A stretch of 63,789 nt of DNA, taken from the NCBI RefSeq assembly GCF_023715845.1, contig NZ_JAMBOR010000020.1, positions 1 through 63,789 on the forward strand. The letters run 5' to 3'. Within the stretch, counting starts at the first letter, position 1, and each line of letters opens with the position of its first letter. The DNA is from Fictibacillus phosphorivorans (GTDB lineage: Bacteria; Bacillota; Bacilli; Bacillales; Fictibacillaceae). The notes beneath the pieces are model-generated. The model was given only the letters and a program-made list of their open reading frames with translations. It was not told the origin of the DNA and made no database searches. Both the position numbers and the translations under genes were made by a program. Shown here one piece after another: positions 1 to 9,254 of this stretch.

Positions 1-291
1 TAAAGCGCCCATAATAAAAAGCCTCTGTGAAGAGGCTCATTGATGTTCATATGAAAATCCCTTAAGAATGGGACTCAATTGAATATTTCTCACAAAATTT
101 ATCTCCACTTTATTGACAGAAGTCCAAAACGAGGGTCATCTTGCGCGAACGTGTAACAGATTAAAAGAACACGTACCGTAAAAAACTTCGTTGAAGATCT
201 TTTTGATTCAAAAAAGAAGACTGACGTAATTAGGTTCTTTTAGATGAAACGATCAAACAAAAACTTTTTATAAAAATAAGTAAAAAACTTA
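1..291. other. Intergenic, no gene recognised
   Basis: No open reading frame with a ribosome binding site is visible on either strand. The only structured element is the small minus-strand terminator-like hairpin near the left edge, annotated separately. The rest is AT-rich spacer leading to the tRNA promoter. Confidence 0.5.
16..37 (-). terminator. Minus-strand terminator-like hairpin
   Basis: AGCCTCT (20-26) pairs with AGAGGCT (31-37) around a 4-nt loop. Read on the minus strand the stem is followed by a short T tract (complement of 16-20). No minus-strand gene is visible just upstream of it in that direction, so what it terminates is unclear. Confidence 0.4.
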
Positions 292-320
292 TTGTCAAAC
301 CCTCAATATCATGGTAAAGT
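292..320 (+). promoter_or_regulatory. Putative sigma-A promoter of tRNA cluster
   Basis: TTGTCA (292-297) and TAAAGT (315-320) are separated by 17 bp, which places the transcription start about 35 bp before the first tRNA. The -35 box matches consensus at 5 of 6 and the -10 box at 4 of 6 positions. Confidence 0.5.
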
Positions 321-362
321 AACACTTGTCGTGAAAAAACGACATCGTTTGTTTTTAAGTAA

Positions 363-438
363 GAGCCATTAGCTCAGTCGGTAGAGCATCTGACTTTTAA
401 TCAGAGGGTCGAAGGTTCGAGTCCTTCATGGCTCACCA
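363..438 (+). tRNA. tRNA-Lys (anticodon TTT)
   Basis: A complete cloverleaf with acceptor stem GAGCCAT/ATGGCTC, the GGTTCGAGTCC T arm and an encoded CCA tail. The anticodon loop CTTTTAA reads TTT, which decodes AAA and AAG. It is the first of four tRNA genes in one apparent transcript. Confidence 0.97.
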
Positions 439-453
439 TTTTTTTCAAAAAGT

Positions 454-528
454 GGCCCGTTGGTCAAGCGGTTAAGACACCGCCCTTTCACGGCGGTAAC
501 ACGGGTTCGAATCCCGTACGGGTCACCA
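454..528 (+). tRNA. tRNA-Glu (anticodon TTC)
   Basis: A complete cloverleaf: acceptor stem GGCCCGT with ACGGGTC (one G-T pair), anticodon stem CCGCC/GGCGG, anticodon TTC, T arm GGGTTCGAATCCC and encoded CCA. It lies 15 bp after tRNA-Lys. Confidence 0.97.
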
Positions 529-557
529 TTTTTTTATATAAATATTTAACTTTAAGT

Positions 558-633
558 GGACTCGTGGTGTAGTGGTTAACATGCCTGCCTGTCACGCAGG
601 AGATCGCCGGTTCGACCCCGGTCGGGTCCGCCA
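558..633 (+). tRNA. tRNA-Asp (anticodon GTC)
   Basis: A complete cloverleaf: acceptor stem GGACTCG/CGGGTCC, anticodon stem CCTGC/GCAGG with anticodon GTC, T arm CCGGTTCGACCCCGG and encoded CCA. It is the third gene of the cluster. Confidence 0.97.
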
Positions 634-645
634 CTTTTTAAATAA

Positions 646-770
646 AAAAATTTTTGGCTCGATAGCTACGAGCATTGCAGCACGATTTAGCTGCGAGTTG
701 TCTCGACGGACTTCTAAGATAGACGTGCAGAGGAAGAGACACAAACTGAATAAGATTAAAAATTCGGTTT
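646..770 (+). repeat. Partial tRNA-Phe 5'-end duplicate and spacer
   Basis: The segment 646-667 repeats the leader and first 12 nt of the tRNA-Phe gene (772-793) as a direct repeat of about 22 bp, 126 bp upstream of the functional copy. After that it diverges and does not fold as a tRNA; GCTCG (657-661) can pair with CGAGC (669-673) in a small hairpin. It is either a decayed tRNA copy or a duplication of the leader. No tRNA is annotated here because the D, anticodon and T arms cannot be found. Confidence 0.6.
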
Positions 771-781
771 TAAAAATTTTT

Positions 782-857
<76 letters not shown>

Positions 858-883
858 TTTTACTTTATATCCTAAATCATGCG

Positions 884-911
884 GCATGCCTTTAGAGGCA
901 TGCTTTTTTTA
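884..911 (+). terminator. Rho-independent terminator of tRNA cluster
   Basis: GCATGCC (884-890) pairs with GGCATGC (897-903) around TTTAGA, followed by seven T. It ends the Lys-Glu-Asp-Phe transcript. Confidence 0.85.
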
Positions 912-1029
912 TATACTAAAGCTTGTTTAAAAAGCATACATTTGAAACAGGAGGGTTCTGTTATAAACAGGGTTAGATCGATCGTGTTTGTGATTACAAA
1001 CTGGAATGAGGGAGGCGGATGATTATTCA

Positions 1030-1605
1030 ATGGAATTCCAATGGGTAATGTATGTTATCGCAAGTTATCTTGTTGGTGGTTTGATGACAGGGTTCCTGGT
1101 AGCGAAACTATTAAGAGGACATGATCTAAGAGTAATGGGAAGCGGCAATATTGGTGCGAGAAATGCCGGACGTGTTCTTGGAACGCCTGGCTTCGTACTT
1201 ACATTAGCTGGTGATATTCTTAAATCAGCTGCAGTAGTGTGGGCAGGTATAGAATTCGGTTTTCCACCCTATATCCAGCTCCTCGGTTTTTTAGCTGTCA
1301 TTTTAGGACATCTATATCCCGTTTTCCTTCGCTTTAAAGGTGGGAAAGGAGTAGCTTCGTTTATAGGAGGATTGCTAATCTTTAATTGGTTGTCTGCCAT
1401 CCTGGTGGGAGCCGCGTTCCTGCTGTTCTATTCTATAAAAAGAAGTCTTACCGTAGCGGGTCTTTTCGCATTTGCACTGGCTCCCTTTTTTTATTGGCTA
1501 TTAGAAAAACAATGGCTGGAGACACTGATCCTCATTCCAATCAGTCTATTAGTGGTATACGTACAAAAGGATGATATTAAAGAAAAGCTCATGGTAAAAG
1601 AATAA
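1030..1605 (+). CDS. PlsY-family glycerol-3-phosphate acyltransferase-like membrane protein
   Basis: An integral membrane protein of 191 aa of the PlsY (YgiH) family. PlsY enzymes transfer an acyl group from acyl-phosphate to glycerol 3-phosphate in the first step of phospholipid synthesis. The family signature GSGNIGARN is at residues 37-45 and the second motif RFKGGKG near residue 100; about five hydrophobic segments are visible. The start at 1030 was chosen over an in-frame ATG at 1006 because GGGAGG (1010-1014) is correctly spaced only for 1030. The housekeeping plsY of Bacillus usually lies next to parE, so this may be a paralogue; substrate use is inferred. It stands alone between the tRNA cluster and the cell-wall genes. 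Confidence 0.85.
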   Translation: MEFQWVMYVIASYLVGGLMTGFLVAKLLRGHDLRVMGSGNIGARNAGRVLGTPGFVLTLAGDILKSAAVVWAGIEFGFPPYIQLLGFLAVILGHLYPVFLRFKGGKGVASFIGGLLIFNWLSAILVGAAFLLFYSIKRSLTVAGLFAFALAPFFYWLLEKQWLETLILIPISLLVVYVQKDDIKEKLMVKE

Positions 1606-1617
1606 AATAAAATCGTT

Positions 1618-1652
1618 GAGAGCAATGGGAGAAAATCCTGTTGCTTTTTTTA
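1618..1652 (+). terminator. Terminator after PlsY-like gene
   Basis: AGCAATGGGA pairs with TCCTGTTGCT around a GAAAA loop and is followed by a run of T (1645-1652). Confidence 0.75.
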
Positions 1653-1703
1653 ATGAAGGCCAAAACGCCATACCCGTTTCCCATCTTCCTGAAACCCCCG
1701 TTT

Positions 1704-1720
1704 TTTACAGTTGCATTACA
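1704..1720 (-). promoter_or_regulatory. Candidate WalR (YycF) box
   Basis: On the minus strand the sequence reads TGTAAT-GCAAC-TGTAAA, which fits the WalR consensus TGT(A/T)A(A/T/C)-N5-TGT(A/T)A(A/T/C) exactly. It lies 130 bp upstream of the M23 peptidase start and about 15 bp upstream of a possible -35 box (CTGACA, 1735-1740, with TAGGAT 18 bp later). The site fits WalR control of the neighbouring hydrolase; the reversed orientation is a reservation. Confidence 0.5.
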
Positions 1721-1849
1721 AAATTCGAGAAAATCTGACAAATGGAATTCCATTATGATAGGATACAAAAGGAATTACACGGAGAATTTTGTCATAGGAC
1801 AATAGACTTAGCTGAGATTTAGCAGAGAATCTTTAGGGGGAACGAGAAG

Positions 1850-3301
1850 TTGAAAAATCGAAAAACCACTGAAAGATTTATCAAAATGACAATGCCATTT
1901 CTTATGGCGGTTATCTTACTACTCACAACATTTACGATGAATTCATCGGTCACATATGCACATCATGACGATAACCAATTAATCAAGACGGTCTTTCATG
2001 TCTATGTAGATGGAAAGAAAATCGGTACCGTTCATGAGAAAAGTGTCGTGGAGCACGCTGTAGAACAACAGCTTAAACAGGCAAAAGAGAAAAAAGGGGA
2101 TTTTGCATTTACATTAAATGAATCCATTGAACTGAAGCCAGAGAAAATGTTCAGACCACAGTACGATCATGACGCTGTAAGAGAAACATTATCAAAGGAA
2201 CTATCGGTTTCATTAGAGGCTTACCGTCTTATGATCGATGGACAAAATGTAGCTTATGTATTCAGTGAAAAAGAAGCGGAAGATGTTCTATTAAAGTTAA
2301 AACTTGAACATGTTTCTAAAGACGAACTGGATGCTCTTGAAAAGTACAAGGATAAAGATAAAGAAGCTCAAATTTCTGAACTAGAGCCGGGTGAAAGTAA
2401 AGTAGTAGATATAGACTTTTCTTCACCGATTTTAGTTAGTAAAGCTCAAACCTCTTTAAGTGAACTAGTTACAGTTGATGAAGCCATTTCTCGTATTAAG
2501 GGAGGAACGCTTCAGAAAAAGGAACATCTTATCCAAGAAGGGGAAACAGTAGAATCCATTACGCAAAAGTACCATCTTACAATGGATCAATTTTTCACAT
2601 TGAATCCTCGGTTTATGTTAGCGCCTGTTATCCGAGTTGGAGAGAAAGTTACCGTTACGGAAAAGAAACCTTTTACGAAGGTTCTCGTTTTTGAAGCGGT
2701 CAGGAAGCAAAATGAGATTCCTTTTCCAGTAGAAAAGCAAGAGGATAGTACACTTGAAAAAGGTGTCACCAAAACTGTTCAAAAGGGTCAAAAAGGGTTA
2801 GAGAATATTACGTATACCGTTAGAAAAACGAACGGGAAAACCATCGAAAAGGATATATTAAATCAAGAACGGGTGAAAGAGCCTGTAACAGAGATTCAAA
2901 AGATCGGAACAAAAGTTATTCCTTCTAAGGGGACAGGACAGCTTTCTTGGCCGGCTGTAGGAGGTTACATCTCAAGTCATAAGGGATCACGCTGGGGCCG
3001 CGAGCATAAAGGAATGGACATCGCTCGTCCTTCAGAACGTTCTATTCTTGCAGCAGATAACGGAACCGTTGCTTTTGCAGGATGGGATGGGGATTACGGA
3101 AATAAGATCATCATCAACCATAATAATGGTATGAGAACGATCTACGCGCATTTAAACTCAATTTCCGTTTCACCTGGAGATGTAGTGAAAAAAGGATCTA
3201 AGATTGGTGTTATGGGAACAACCGGACAATCAACAGGTATTCATCTCCACTTTGAGGTATACAAAAACGGAGTGCTGCAAAACCCTGATGAATATCTATA
3301 A
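1850..3301 (+). CDS. M23 family peptidoglycan metallopeptidase with LysM and G5-like domains
   Basis: A secreted or membrane-anchored cell-wall hydrolase of 483 aa. Residues 13-36 form a hydrophobic signal or anchor segment. A LysM-like module (around 224-270) and a G5-like region (around 275-360) precede a C-terminal M23 (LytM) domain. The zinc ligands are visible: H386 and D390 in HKGMD and the HLH motif at 465-467. Such enzymes cut peptide cross-links of peptidoglycan. The start is a TTG with AGGGGG (1835-1840) 9 bp upstream; no ATG start is better. It sits directly before walR and carries a WalR-box-like site, so control by WalR is likely but inferred. Confidence 0.92.
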   Translation: MKNRKTTERFIKMTMPFLMAVILLLTTFTMNSSVTYAHHDDNQLIKTVFHVYVDGKKIGTVHEKSVVEHAVEQQLKQAKEKKGDFAFTLNESIELKPEKMFRPQYDHDAVRETLSKELSVSLEAYRLMIDGQNVAYVFSEKEAEDVLLKLKLEHVSKDELDALEKYKDKDKEAQISELEPGESKVVDIDFSSPILVSKAQTSLSELVTVDEAISRIKGGTLQKKEHLIQEGETVESITQKYHLTMDQFFTLNPRFMLAPVIRVGEKVTVTEKKPFTKVLVFEAVRKQNEIPFPVEKQEDSTLEKGVTKTVQKGQKGLENITYTVRKTNGKTIEKDILNQERVKEPVTEIQKIGTKVIPSKGTGQLSWPAVGGYISSHKGSRWGREHKGMDIARPSERSILAADNGTVAFAGWDGDYGNKIIINHNNGMRTIYAHLNSISVSPGDVVKKGSKIGVMGTTGQSTGIHLHFEVYKNGVLQNPDEYL

Positions 3302-3315
3302 ATGAAGGCATTTTG

Positions 3316-3350
3316 CCTCCCAGGAAAAAATTTTCCCTGGGAGGTTTTTC
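3316..3350 (+). terminator. Terminator after M23 peptidase
   Basis: CCTCCCAGG (3316-3324) pairs perfectly with CCTGGGAGG (3336-3344) and is followed by TTTTTC. It separates the peptidase from the walRK operon. Confidence 0.85.
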
Positions 3351-3498
3351 TTATTTGAAATAAAAGGTTTTACCGGTATTATGGAGAAAGTTTCACTTAT
3401 GATAAAATAGTAGAGATACAGCATTTTATAGGATACTAACATTCAAAATTCAATCAAGCTTTCATTAAAATAGAGTTTCCGAAAAAAGGAGCGTTCCC

Positions 3499-4203
3499 AT
3501 GGATAAGAAAATTCTCGTTGTGGATGATGAAAAACCGATTGCAGATATTTTGCAATTTAATCTTGAAAAAGAAGGCTTTACCGTTATGTGTGCATACGAT
3601 GGCATAAATGCGCTGGAAAAGGTTGAAAAAGAGAAGCCTGACATGATTTTGCTAGATATCATGCTACCTTTGAAGGATGGTATGGAAGTATGCCGTGAGA
3701 TACGCAAAAAATACGATATGCCGATCATTATGCTGACTGCTAAAGATTCGGAGATAGATAAAGTTCTTGGGCTTGAACTTGGTGCAGACGATTACGTGAC
3801 GAAGCCATTTAGTACACGAGAGCTGATCGCACGTGTTAAAGCCAATCTGCGCCGTCATCAGCAGGAGTCTGAACGCGAAGTAGATGAAAACAACGAAATT
3901 ACGATTGGTTCTCTTACGATTCATCCGGATGCTTATATTGTGACAAAGCGAGGAGAAACAATCGAACTGACACATCGGGAGTTTGAACTGCTCCACTATT
4001 TAGCTAAACATATCGGACAAGTCATGACGCGTGAACATTTGCTGCAGACCGTTTGGGGATATGATTACTTCGGTGATGTACGTACAGTCGACGTAACGGT
4101 TCGACGATTGCGTGAAAAAGTGGAAGATAATCCGAGTCATCCTTTATGGATCATTACGAGACGCGGAGTGGGGTATTACCTAAGAAATCCTGATCAGGAG
4201 TAA
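3499..4203 (+). CDS. walR: Response regulator WalR (YycF)
   Basis: An OmpR-family response regulator of 234 aa, the essential regulator of cell-wall metabolism in Firmicutes. The receiver domain has the acidic pair D9/D10, the phosphoacceptor D53, T80 and K102; T101, known in B. subtilis as the PrkC phosphorylation site, is present. The C-terminal winged helix (about 130-230) has the typical [20 protein letters not shown] segment. AGGAG (3487-3491) lies 7 bp before the ATG. It is the first gene of the walR-walK-yycH-yycI-walJ operon; the walK start follows 5 bp after its stop. Assignment rests on sequence and on the fully conserved gene order. Confidence 0.98.
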   Translation: MDKKILVVDDEKPIADILQFNLEKEGFTVMCAYDGINALEKVEKEKPDMILLDIMLPLKDGMEVCREIRKKYDMPIIMLTAKDSEIDKVLGLELGADDYVTKPFSTRELIARVKANLRRHQQESEREVDENNEITIGSLTIHPDAYIVTKRGETIELTHREFELLHYLAKHIGQVMTREHLLQTVWGYDYFGDVRTVDVTVRRLREKVEDNPSHPLWIITRRGVGYYLRNPDQE

Positions 4204-4208
4204 TCATC

Positions 4209-6050
4209 ATGGATAAAGTCAATTTTTTTAAATCAATACATGTAAAATTTGTATTGATTTATGTTTTGCTCATCTTAATAGCCATGCAGGTCATCAGTGT
4301 TTACTTTATTAACAATTTAGAGAATGACCTGCGTCAGAACTTCACCAAATCACTCTATGACAGAGTGAATTTGCTGGAGTTTAATATTGAGCAGAAAATG
4401 AAAGACGAAAAGAGCTATGAAGACCTTAAAGAGGAAAACGAAGGAAACGAAGAAGATATTAAAACGCTTGAACAAGATATTCAAGCGTTAATCGACGAGG
4501 AGTTCGAAGAGAAACAAGTCCAAGTTTTAAATAAAGATGGTGTCATCCTCGCAAGCAGTAATCAAAGGTTAGTCGGACAGATCAGTTTCAACCCCAAAAT
4601 TAAACTAGCACTTGAAGGTACCCAGGCTGACGAGATCATGCTGTCTGGAGGAGAGCGTGTGATGGTCTTAGCCAAACCGATCATAAATGATGACACCGGG
4701 GCAACGATTGGTGCCATTTACTTAGAAGCGTCCATTGAGAGTATTTTTAAGCAAATCCAGCGAATTAATAATATTTTAGTTACCGGGACTGTAATCGCAC
4801 TTATCATTACGGGGCTTCTCGGTGTCTTTTTGGCGCGCACGATTACGCGTCCGATGGCAGATATGAGAAAACAAGCGCTCGTCATGGCAAGAGGTGACTT
4901 TTCTCGTAAAGTTCAGCTTTACGGAGATGATGAAATCGGACAGTTAGCGATGACTTTCAATAACTTGACGAAAAAGCTTCAAGAAGCGACAGCGATTACA
5001 GAGAGTGAAAGAAGAAAGCTTCGTTCCGTCCTTACTTATATGACAGATGGCGTAATCGCGACCGATCGGGATGGCGCGATCATTCTTATGAATGACCGGG
5101 CAGAAGAGATGCTGAATATTTCAAGGCAGAATGCACTCGGCACATCTTTGATGGAATTATTACGATTAAATACAAACTATACATGGGAAGAACTTTATAA
5201 CGAATACGAGTCTATGCTTCTCGATTTCAGTACAGATGACCTTCATTACGTCGTAAGGGCAAACTTCTCAACGATTCAAAAAGATGATGGACCGATTAAC
5301 GGTCTGATCTGTGTATTGCATGATGTTACGGAACAAGAACAGATTGATAATGAACGAAGAGAGTTCGTTTTTAATGTATCCCATGAATTACGAACACCGC
5401 TGACTACGATGAGAAGCTATCTTGAAGCTCTAGCAGATGGTGCCTGGCAGGATGAAAATATCGCACCTCGCTTTTTAGAAGTGACACAAAACGAAACAGA
5501 GCGGATGATCCGACTCGTTACAGACCTGCTTCAGTTATCTAAAATGGACAGTAAAGACTACCGCTTTAATTTCCGTGAAATTGATCTGGTAGAATTCCTG
5601 GATGGCATTGTGGAACGTTTTGAGATGCTTGAGAAAGAAAATATTGTGTTATCCCGCTCTTTTCCTGACCAAGTAATACCTGTTCAATTAGATACAGATA
5701 AGATGACTCAGGTTGTTGATAATATTATTTCTAATGCCATGAAATACTCTCCTGAGGGGGGTACGATAACCATCGCTGTTACAATCACAGGAAGAAAAGT
5801 AAGAGTAAGTATTTCTGACCAAGGGGTAGGAATACCAAAAAACAACGTATCCAAAATTTTCGACCGCTTTTTCCGAGTCGACCGGGCACGTTCCAGAGAC
5901 CTTGGAGGTACGGGGCTTGGCCTTGCGATTGCTAAAGAGATTGTTCTGGCACACGGTGGAGATATTTGGGCAGAAAGTGAATGGGGACAAGGAACGACGA
6001 TACATTTTACTCTTCCTTTAAGAAAAATTAAGGAGGGGCAGCAACGATGA
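4209..6050 (+). CDS. walK: Sensor histidine kinase WalK (YycG)
   Basis: A membrane histidine kinase of 613 aa, partner of WalR. Two membrane segments (about 12-32 and 185-207) flank an extracellular Cache-like sensor domain; HAMP, PAS, HisKA and HATPase domains follow. The phosphoacceptor is H392 in SHELRTPLTT; the N and G boxes (NIISNAMKYS, GLGLAI) are intact. In B. subtilis WalK localises to the division site and responds to wall hydrolysis products. It lies 5 bp after walR and overlaps yycH by 4 bp (ATGA), so translation is probably coupled. Length and domain order match the family. Confidence 0.98.
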   Translation: MDKVNFFKSIHVKFVLIYVLLILIAMQVISVYFINNLENDLRQNFTKSLYDRVNLLEFNIEQKMKDEKSYEDLKEENEGNEEDIKTLEQDIQALIDEEFEEKQVQVLNKDGVILASSNQRLVGQISFNPKIKLALEGTQADEIMLSGGERVMVLAKPIINDDTGATIGAIYLEASIESIFKQIQRINNILVTGTVIALIITGLLGVFLARTITRPMADMRKQALVMARGDFSRKVQLYGDDEIGQLAMTFNNLTKKLQEATAITESERRKLRSVLTYMTDGVIATDRDGAIILMNDRAEEMLNISRQNALGTSLMELLRLNTNYTWEELYNEYESMLLDFSTDDLHYVVRANFSTIQKDDGPINGLICVLHDVTEQEQIDNERREFVFNVSHELRTPLTTMRSYLEALADGAWQDENIAPRFLEVTQNETERMIRLVTDLLQLSKMDSKDYRFNFREIDLVEFLDGIVERFEMLEKENIVLSRSFPDQVIPVQLDTDKMTQVVDNIISNAMKYSPEGGTITIAVTITGRKVRVSISDQGVGIPKNNVSKIFDRFFRVDRARSRDLGGTGLGLAIAKEIVLAHGGDIWAESEWGQGTTIHFTLPLRKIKEGQQR

Positions 6051-7441
6051 ACTGGTTAAAATGGGTTGCTCAATCAAAAAAAATCATTAATCTTTTTCAT
6101 GAAAACTATGAACTCATTAAATCGATCACGTTAACCTTGTTAATTTTATTAAGTCTTGTCTTAACTTGGAGTCTCTGGACGTTCAAGCCGAGCTACTCCA
6201 CTATTGAAGATGCCAGAACGGTTAAAAAACAAGAAGTTGTTGACGAGAAAGATTTGACCGATGTTGTTAGACCGACTCAGGTTATTTATCATAAGGAAAG
6301 TCAGATATATGGAGCGGAAGCGAGTCCGATCATAGAGGAATTTCATAAAGGTTTAAAAGATACAAAATTCACGGTCGATACCACTAAAATAGAAACGTTC
6401 GAACCAGATGAAAAAATTGGCCTGAATAACTCATACATTGAGGTCATTTATCCTGTAAATATGACTCAGGACATCTATAAAGGGTTGTTCAAATTTAATT
6501 CAGCTTCTGGACCGGATAACGTTGATCGAATTTTTTTATATCAGGATAAAGATACAGATGGAATAGAAGGGTATCTCGTATCTTATCAATCAAAAAAGAT
6601 GCAAAAAATTAAAGCATTGAATAACGCCCTCATTCCGTTTATAAAAGGGATGGGTAGCAGCATTAATAACGGTGATTTCGTTTCTTATATGAAATACGAT
6701 CTCGAGCGGCGAAAAGACAATGGAGAAAGTGAGATAACGAAGAGACTTTATTTTCCGGCTGAAAAAATTAGCCTTAACCGGTATAATTATCTCTCTAATT
6801 CACCCAACCAGGATACCTATGAAATGTATAAAAAAGCGCTTTTTAAGGATCCATTAGCGGTAAAGAGTGCTACTAGTGACAATAAAATAACGTATGCTGA
6901 TGGAACTGCAGCGATGGTGGTCAATACTCTGCAAAACCGTTTTTCATATAAAAGCTTTACAGGCATGTCTAATATAAATCCAACGCCAACTTCTCCCCTT
7001 TCACAATCAATCAGGTATATCAACACACATGCTGGATGGGGAAATCCATACATTTTATCAAATGTAACAGGAAGAACGACGGGATCGACGGAGTTTTGGC
7101 TATTTGTGGAGAGCTTACCTGTCCTCGATTCAAACATGCAGATGAGCCTTAAGTGGAACTACGGTGAACTTCAGGAATATAATCGATCGATGGTTCAACT
7201 GGATTTAAGTGAAATACCTTCTTCCCAGTCATCCATCACTCTTCCGTCAGGAAAAGCAGTTATAGAAAAGGTAGAGTCAGAGTCTAACACGAATAATATT
7301 AAGGATATACGTATCGGATATACGATGGAGAAGCGTGAGACCCTTTATACGCTTGTTCCACGATGGTTTATAAACTATGAAAATTCAAATATGGGTTATG
7401 AACAATTAAGATTTAAACAAGGAAGAGAGGAAGGATTCTAA
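6047..7441 (+). CDS. yycH: Two-component system activity regulator YycH
   Basis: A bitopic membrane protein of 464 aa. One membrane segment (about residues 26-48) is followed by a large extracytoplasmic region. YycH and YycI interact with WalK and modulate its activity. Here it overlaps walK by 4 bp and ends next to the yycI start; AAGGAGG (6031-6037) precedes the start. No catalytic motif is expected or seen. The identification rests on length, topology and position in the operon. Confidence 0.95.
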   Translation: MNWLKWVAQSKKIINLFHENYELIKSITLTLLILLSLVLTWSLWTFKPSYSTIEDARTVKKQEVVDEKDLTDVVRPTQVIYHKESQIYGAEASPIIEEFHKGLKDTKFTVDTTKIETFEPDEKIGLNNSYIEVIYPVNMTQDIYKGLFKFNSASGPDNVDRIFLYQDKDTDGIEGYLVSYQSKKMQKIKALNNALIPFIKGMGSSINNGDFVSYMKYDLERRKDNGESEITKRLYFPAEKISLNRYNYLSNSPNQDTYEMYKKALFKDPLAVKSATSDNKITYADGTAAMVVNTLQNRFSYKSFTGMSNINPTPTSPLSQSIRYINTHAGWGNPYILSNVTGRTTGSTEFWLFVESLPVLDSNMQMSLKWNYGELQEYNRSMVQLDLSEIPSSQSSITLPSGKAVIEKVESESNTNNIKDIRIGYTMEKRETLYTLVPRWFINYENSNMGYEQLRFKQGREEGF

Positions 7442-8287
7442 GTGGATTGGAAGAAAACAAAAAGCATCTTTATCCTGACCTTTCTTGTCTTGAACCTGTT
7501 CTTAGGATATCAGCTCTATAAGAAAAATGATTTAAACAATATTGAAAACCTCTCAGAACAACCAATCGAGGAAAAGCTCAAAATTAGTAACATAGCTTAT
7601 CAGGATAAAATTCCTAAATATGATGATCAACAAACTTTAATCAGCGCACAGCGTTATAAGTTTACGGAAGACGAAAAAGAACTGGATTCAAAGGATATCA
7701 AGTTTGAAGAGGAGTTAAGCACAGATATTACTCTCCACTATACATTGAGCAAACCTCTTAATCTGCCTAAAAAAGATACAAAAGACTTAATTACAGAACT
7801 TGAAAAATTTCTAAAGGAAAACGTTTCACGCGGTAAGGATTATACGTACTTTGAATGGGATAAAGAAGAGAATATCATTTGGTTTAATCAAAACTATTTT
7901 GAAAAACCAATCTACTATAACCCTTCTAATTTTGATGAATTAGCGGATTTAAAACGGGATTTCGAAGCACCGAACGGAATGATCAAATTCGAACTCGATG
8001 AAAAAGGAAACCTGATAAAATTTACCCAAACCTACCTGAATATTATGCGCCAAGGCGGATTTCAAGAGATCATCTCTCCTAAAAAAGCATTAGAACGTAT
8101 GTTGGATACGAGGATATTAAAGAAAGGTCATAACATTCTTGATATTCAGCTTGGCTATTACAGTCTTGTAGGAGTAGGGGATCTTCAGGTTTACGCACCA
8201 ACATGGCTGATTGAAACTGAAAAAGGACAATATTTAGTTAATGCAACTGACAGTTCCATTCAAGTTTTATCTGAAAAAGAGGAGTAG
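7442..8287 (+). CDS. yycI: Two-component system regulatory protein YycI
   Basis: A bitopic membrane protein of 281 aa with one N-terminal membrane segment (about 7-25) and an extracytoplasmic domain structurally related to that of YycH. It partners with YycH in tuning WalK. The start is GTG, immediately after the yycH stop, with GAGAGGAAGG (7427-7436) as ribosome binding site. It is followed 16 bp later by walJ in the same operon. Confidence 0.95.
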   Translation: MDWKKTKSIFILTFLVLNLFLGYQLYKKNDLNNIENLSEQPIEEKLKISNIAYQDKIPKYDDQQTLISAQRYKFTEDEKELDSKDIKFEEELSTDITLHYTLSKPLNLPKKDTKDLITELEKFLKENVSRGKDYTYFEWDKEENIIWFNQNYFEKPIYYNPSNFDELADLKRDFEAPNGMIKFELDEKGNLIKFTQTYLNIMRQGGFQEIISPKKALERMLDTRILKKGHNILDIQLGYYSLVGVGDLQVYAPTWLIETEKGQYLVNATDSSIQVLSEKEE

Positions 8288-8303
8288 AAAGGAACATGCG
8301 GTT

Positions 8304-9101
8304 ATGAGTTTAAAATTCAGTGTCCTCGCCAGCGGGAGCTCGGGGAATGCGATTTATGTAGAAACAGAGAAAACAAGACTGCTTGTTGATGCTGGGCTCA
8401 GTGCGAAGCAGATAAAGCTTCTTTTTGAAAAAGCCGCTTGTGGAGAAGTGGGAGATATTGATGGAATATTAGTCACCCACGAACACAGCGACCATATAAA
8501 AGGGCTGGGTGTACTTGCCCGAAAGTTTAAGCTGCCCATCTATGCGAATAAAAACACGTGGAACGCGATGAACGGATTGATCGGAGAAGTAAGTACGGAA
8601 CAGAAATTTGAGTTCGAGATGGAAACGGTTAAGACATTTAACGATCTTGAGGTAGAGTCATTTGGTGTGTCCCATGACGCTGCTGAGCCGATGTTCTATG
8701 TGTTTCATCATAACGGCAGGAAACTTGCTTTGATGACTGACACAGGCTATGTGAGCGATCGTATGAAAGGCATCATTCGAGACAGTCATTCACTCGTGAT
8801 TGAATCCAACCATGATATCAATATGCTGATGATGGGAAGATACCCGTGGAACATTAAGCGTCGTATACTAGGGGATCATGGACATATCTCTAATGAGGAT
8901 TGTGGACATGCTCTTGCGGATGTGATCGGTGACGAAACAAAACATATTTATTTAGCTCATCTTAGTAAAGACAATAATATGAAAGACATTGCTCGTCTTG
9001 CCGTTGAACAAACATTGAAGACCCATGACATCTTGACAGGAGAGCAAGTAATTTTACACGACACGGATGCGAGTCAGCCAACAAAGCTGGCAGTCGTGTA
9101 A
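8304..9101 (+). CDS. walJ: Metallo-beta-lactamase fold hydrolase WalJ (YycJ)
   Basis: A metallo-beta-lactamase fold protein of 265 aa with the zinc motif HEHSDH after the first strands. WalJ/YycJ proteins are reported as exonuclease-like enzymes linked to coordination of cell division, wall synthesis and DNA replication. The start at 8304 was chosen because AGAAAGGAAC (8286-8295) precedes it and the protein then begins [15 protein letters not shown], as in homologues; an upstream in-frame start at 8241 would overlap yycI. It closes the wal operon. Confidence 0.95.
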   Translation: MSLKFSVLASGSSGNAIYVETEKTRLLVDAGLSAKQIKLLFEKAACGEVGDIDGILVTHEHSDHIKGLGVLARKFKLPIYANKNTWNAMNGLIGEVSTEQKFEFEMETVKTFNDLEVESFGVSHDAAEPMFYVFHHNGRKLALMTDTGYVSDRMKGIIRDSHSLVIESNHDINMLMMGRYPWNIKRRILGDHGHISNEDCGHALADVIGDETKHIYLAHLSKDNNMKDIARLAVEQTLKTHDILTGEQVILHDTDASQPTKLAVV

Positions 9102-9254
9102 AAACGTACTTGTTTAAAGTAAACTGTTTCAGGAAATAACAAGAAGTGTGGGAAATTATGAAAAATAACCCAAATTGTCCACATTTTAAGGATTTATTAC
9201 TTATAATGGGTTATGAATTTGAACACTTCATTGTTGAAAGGAACGGTGACATAC

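Noticed and set aside
9175-9183. TTGTCCACA before htrA as a further DnaA box
   Set aside because: A single one-mismatch site without neighbours is expected by chance.
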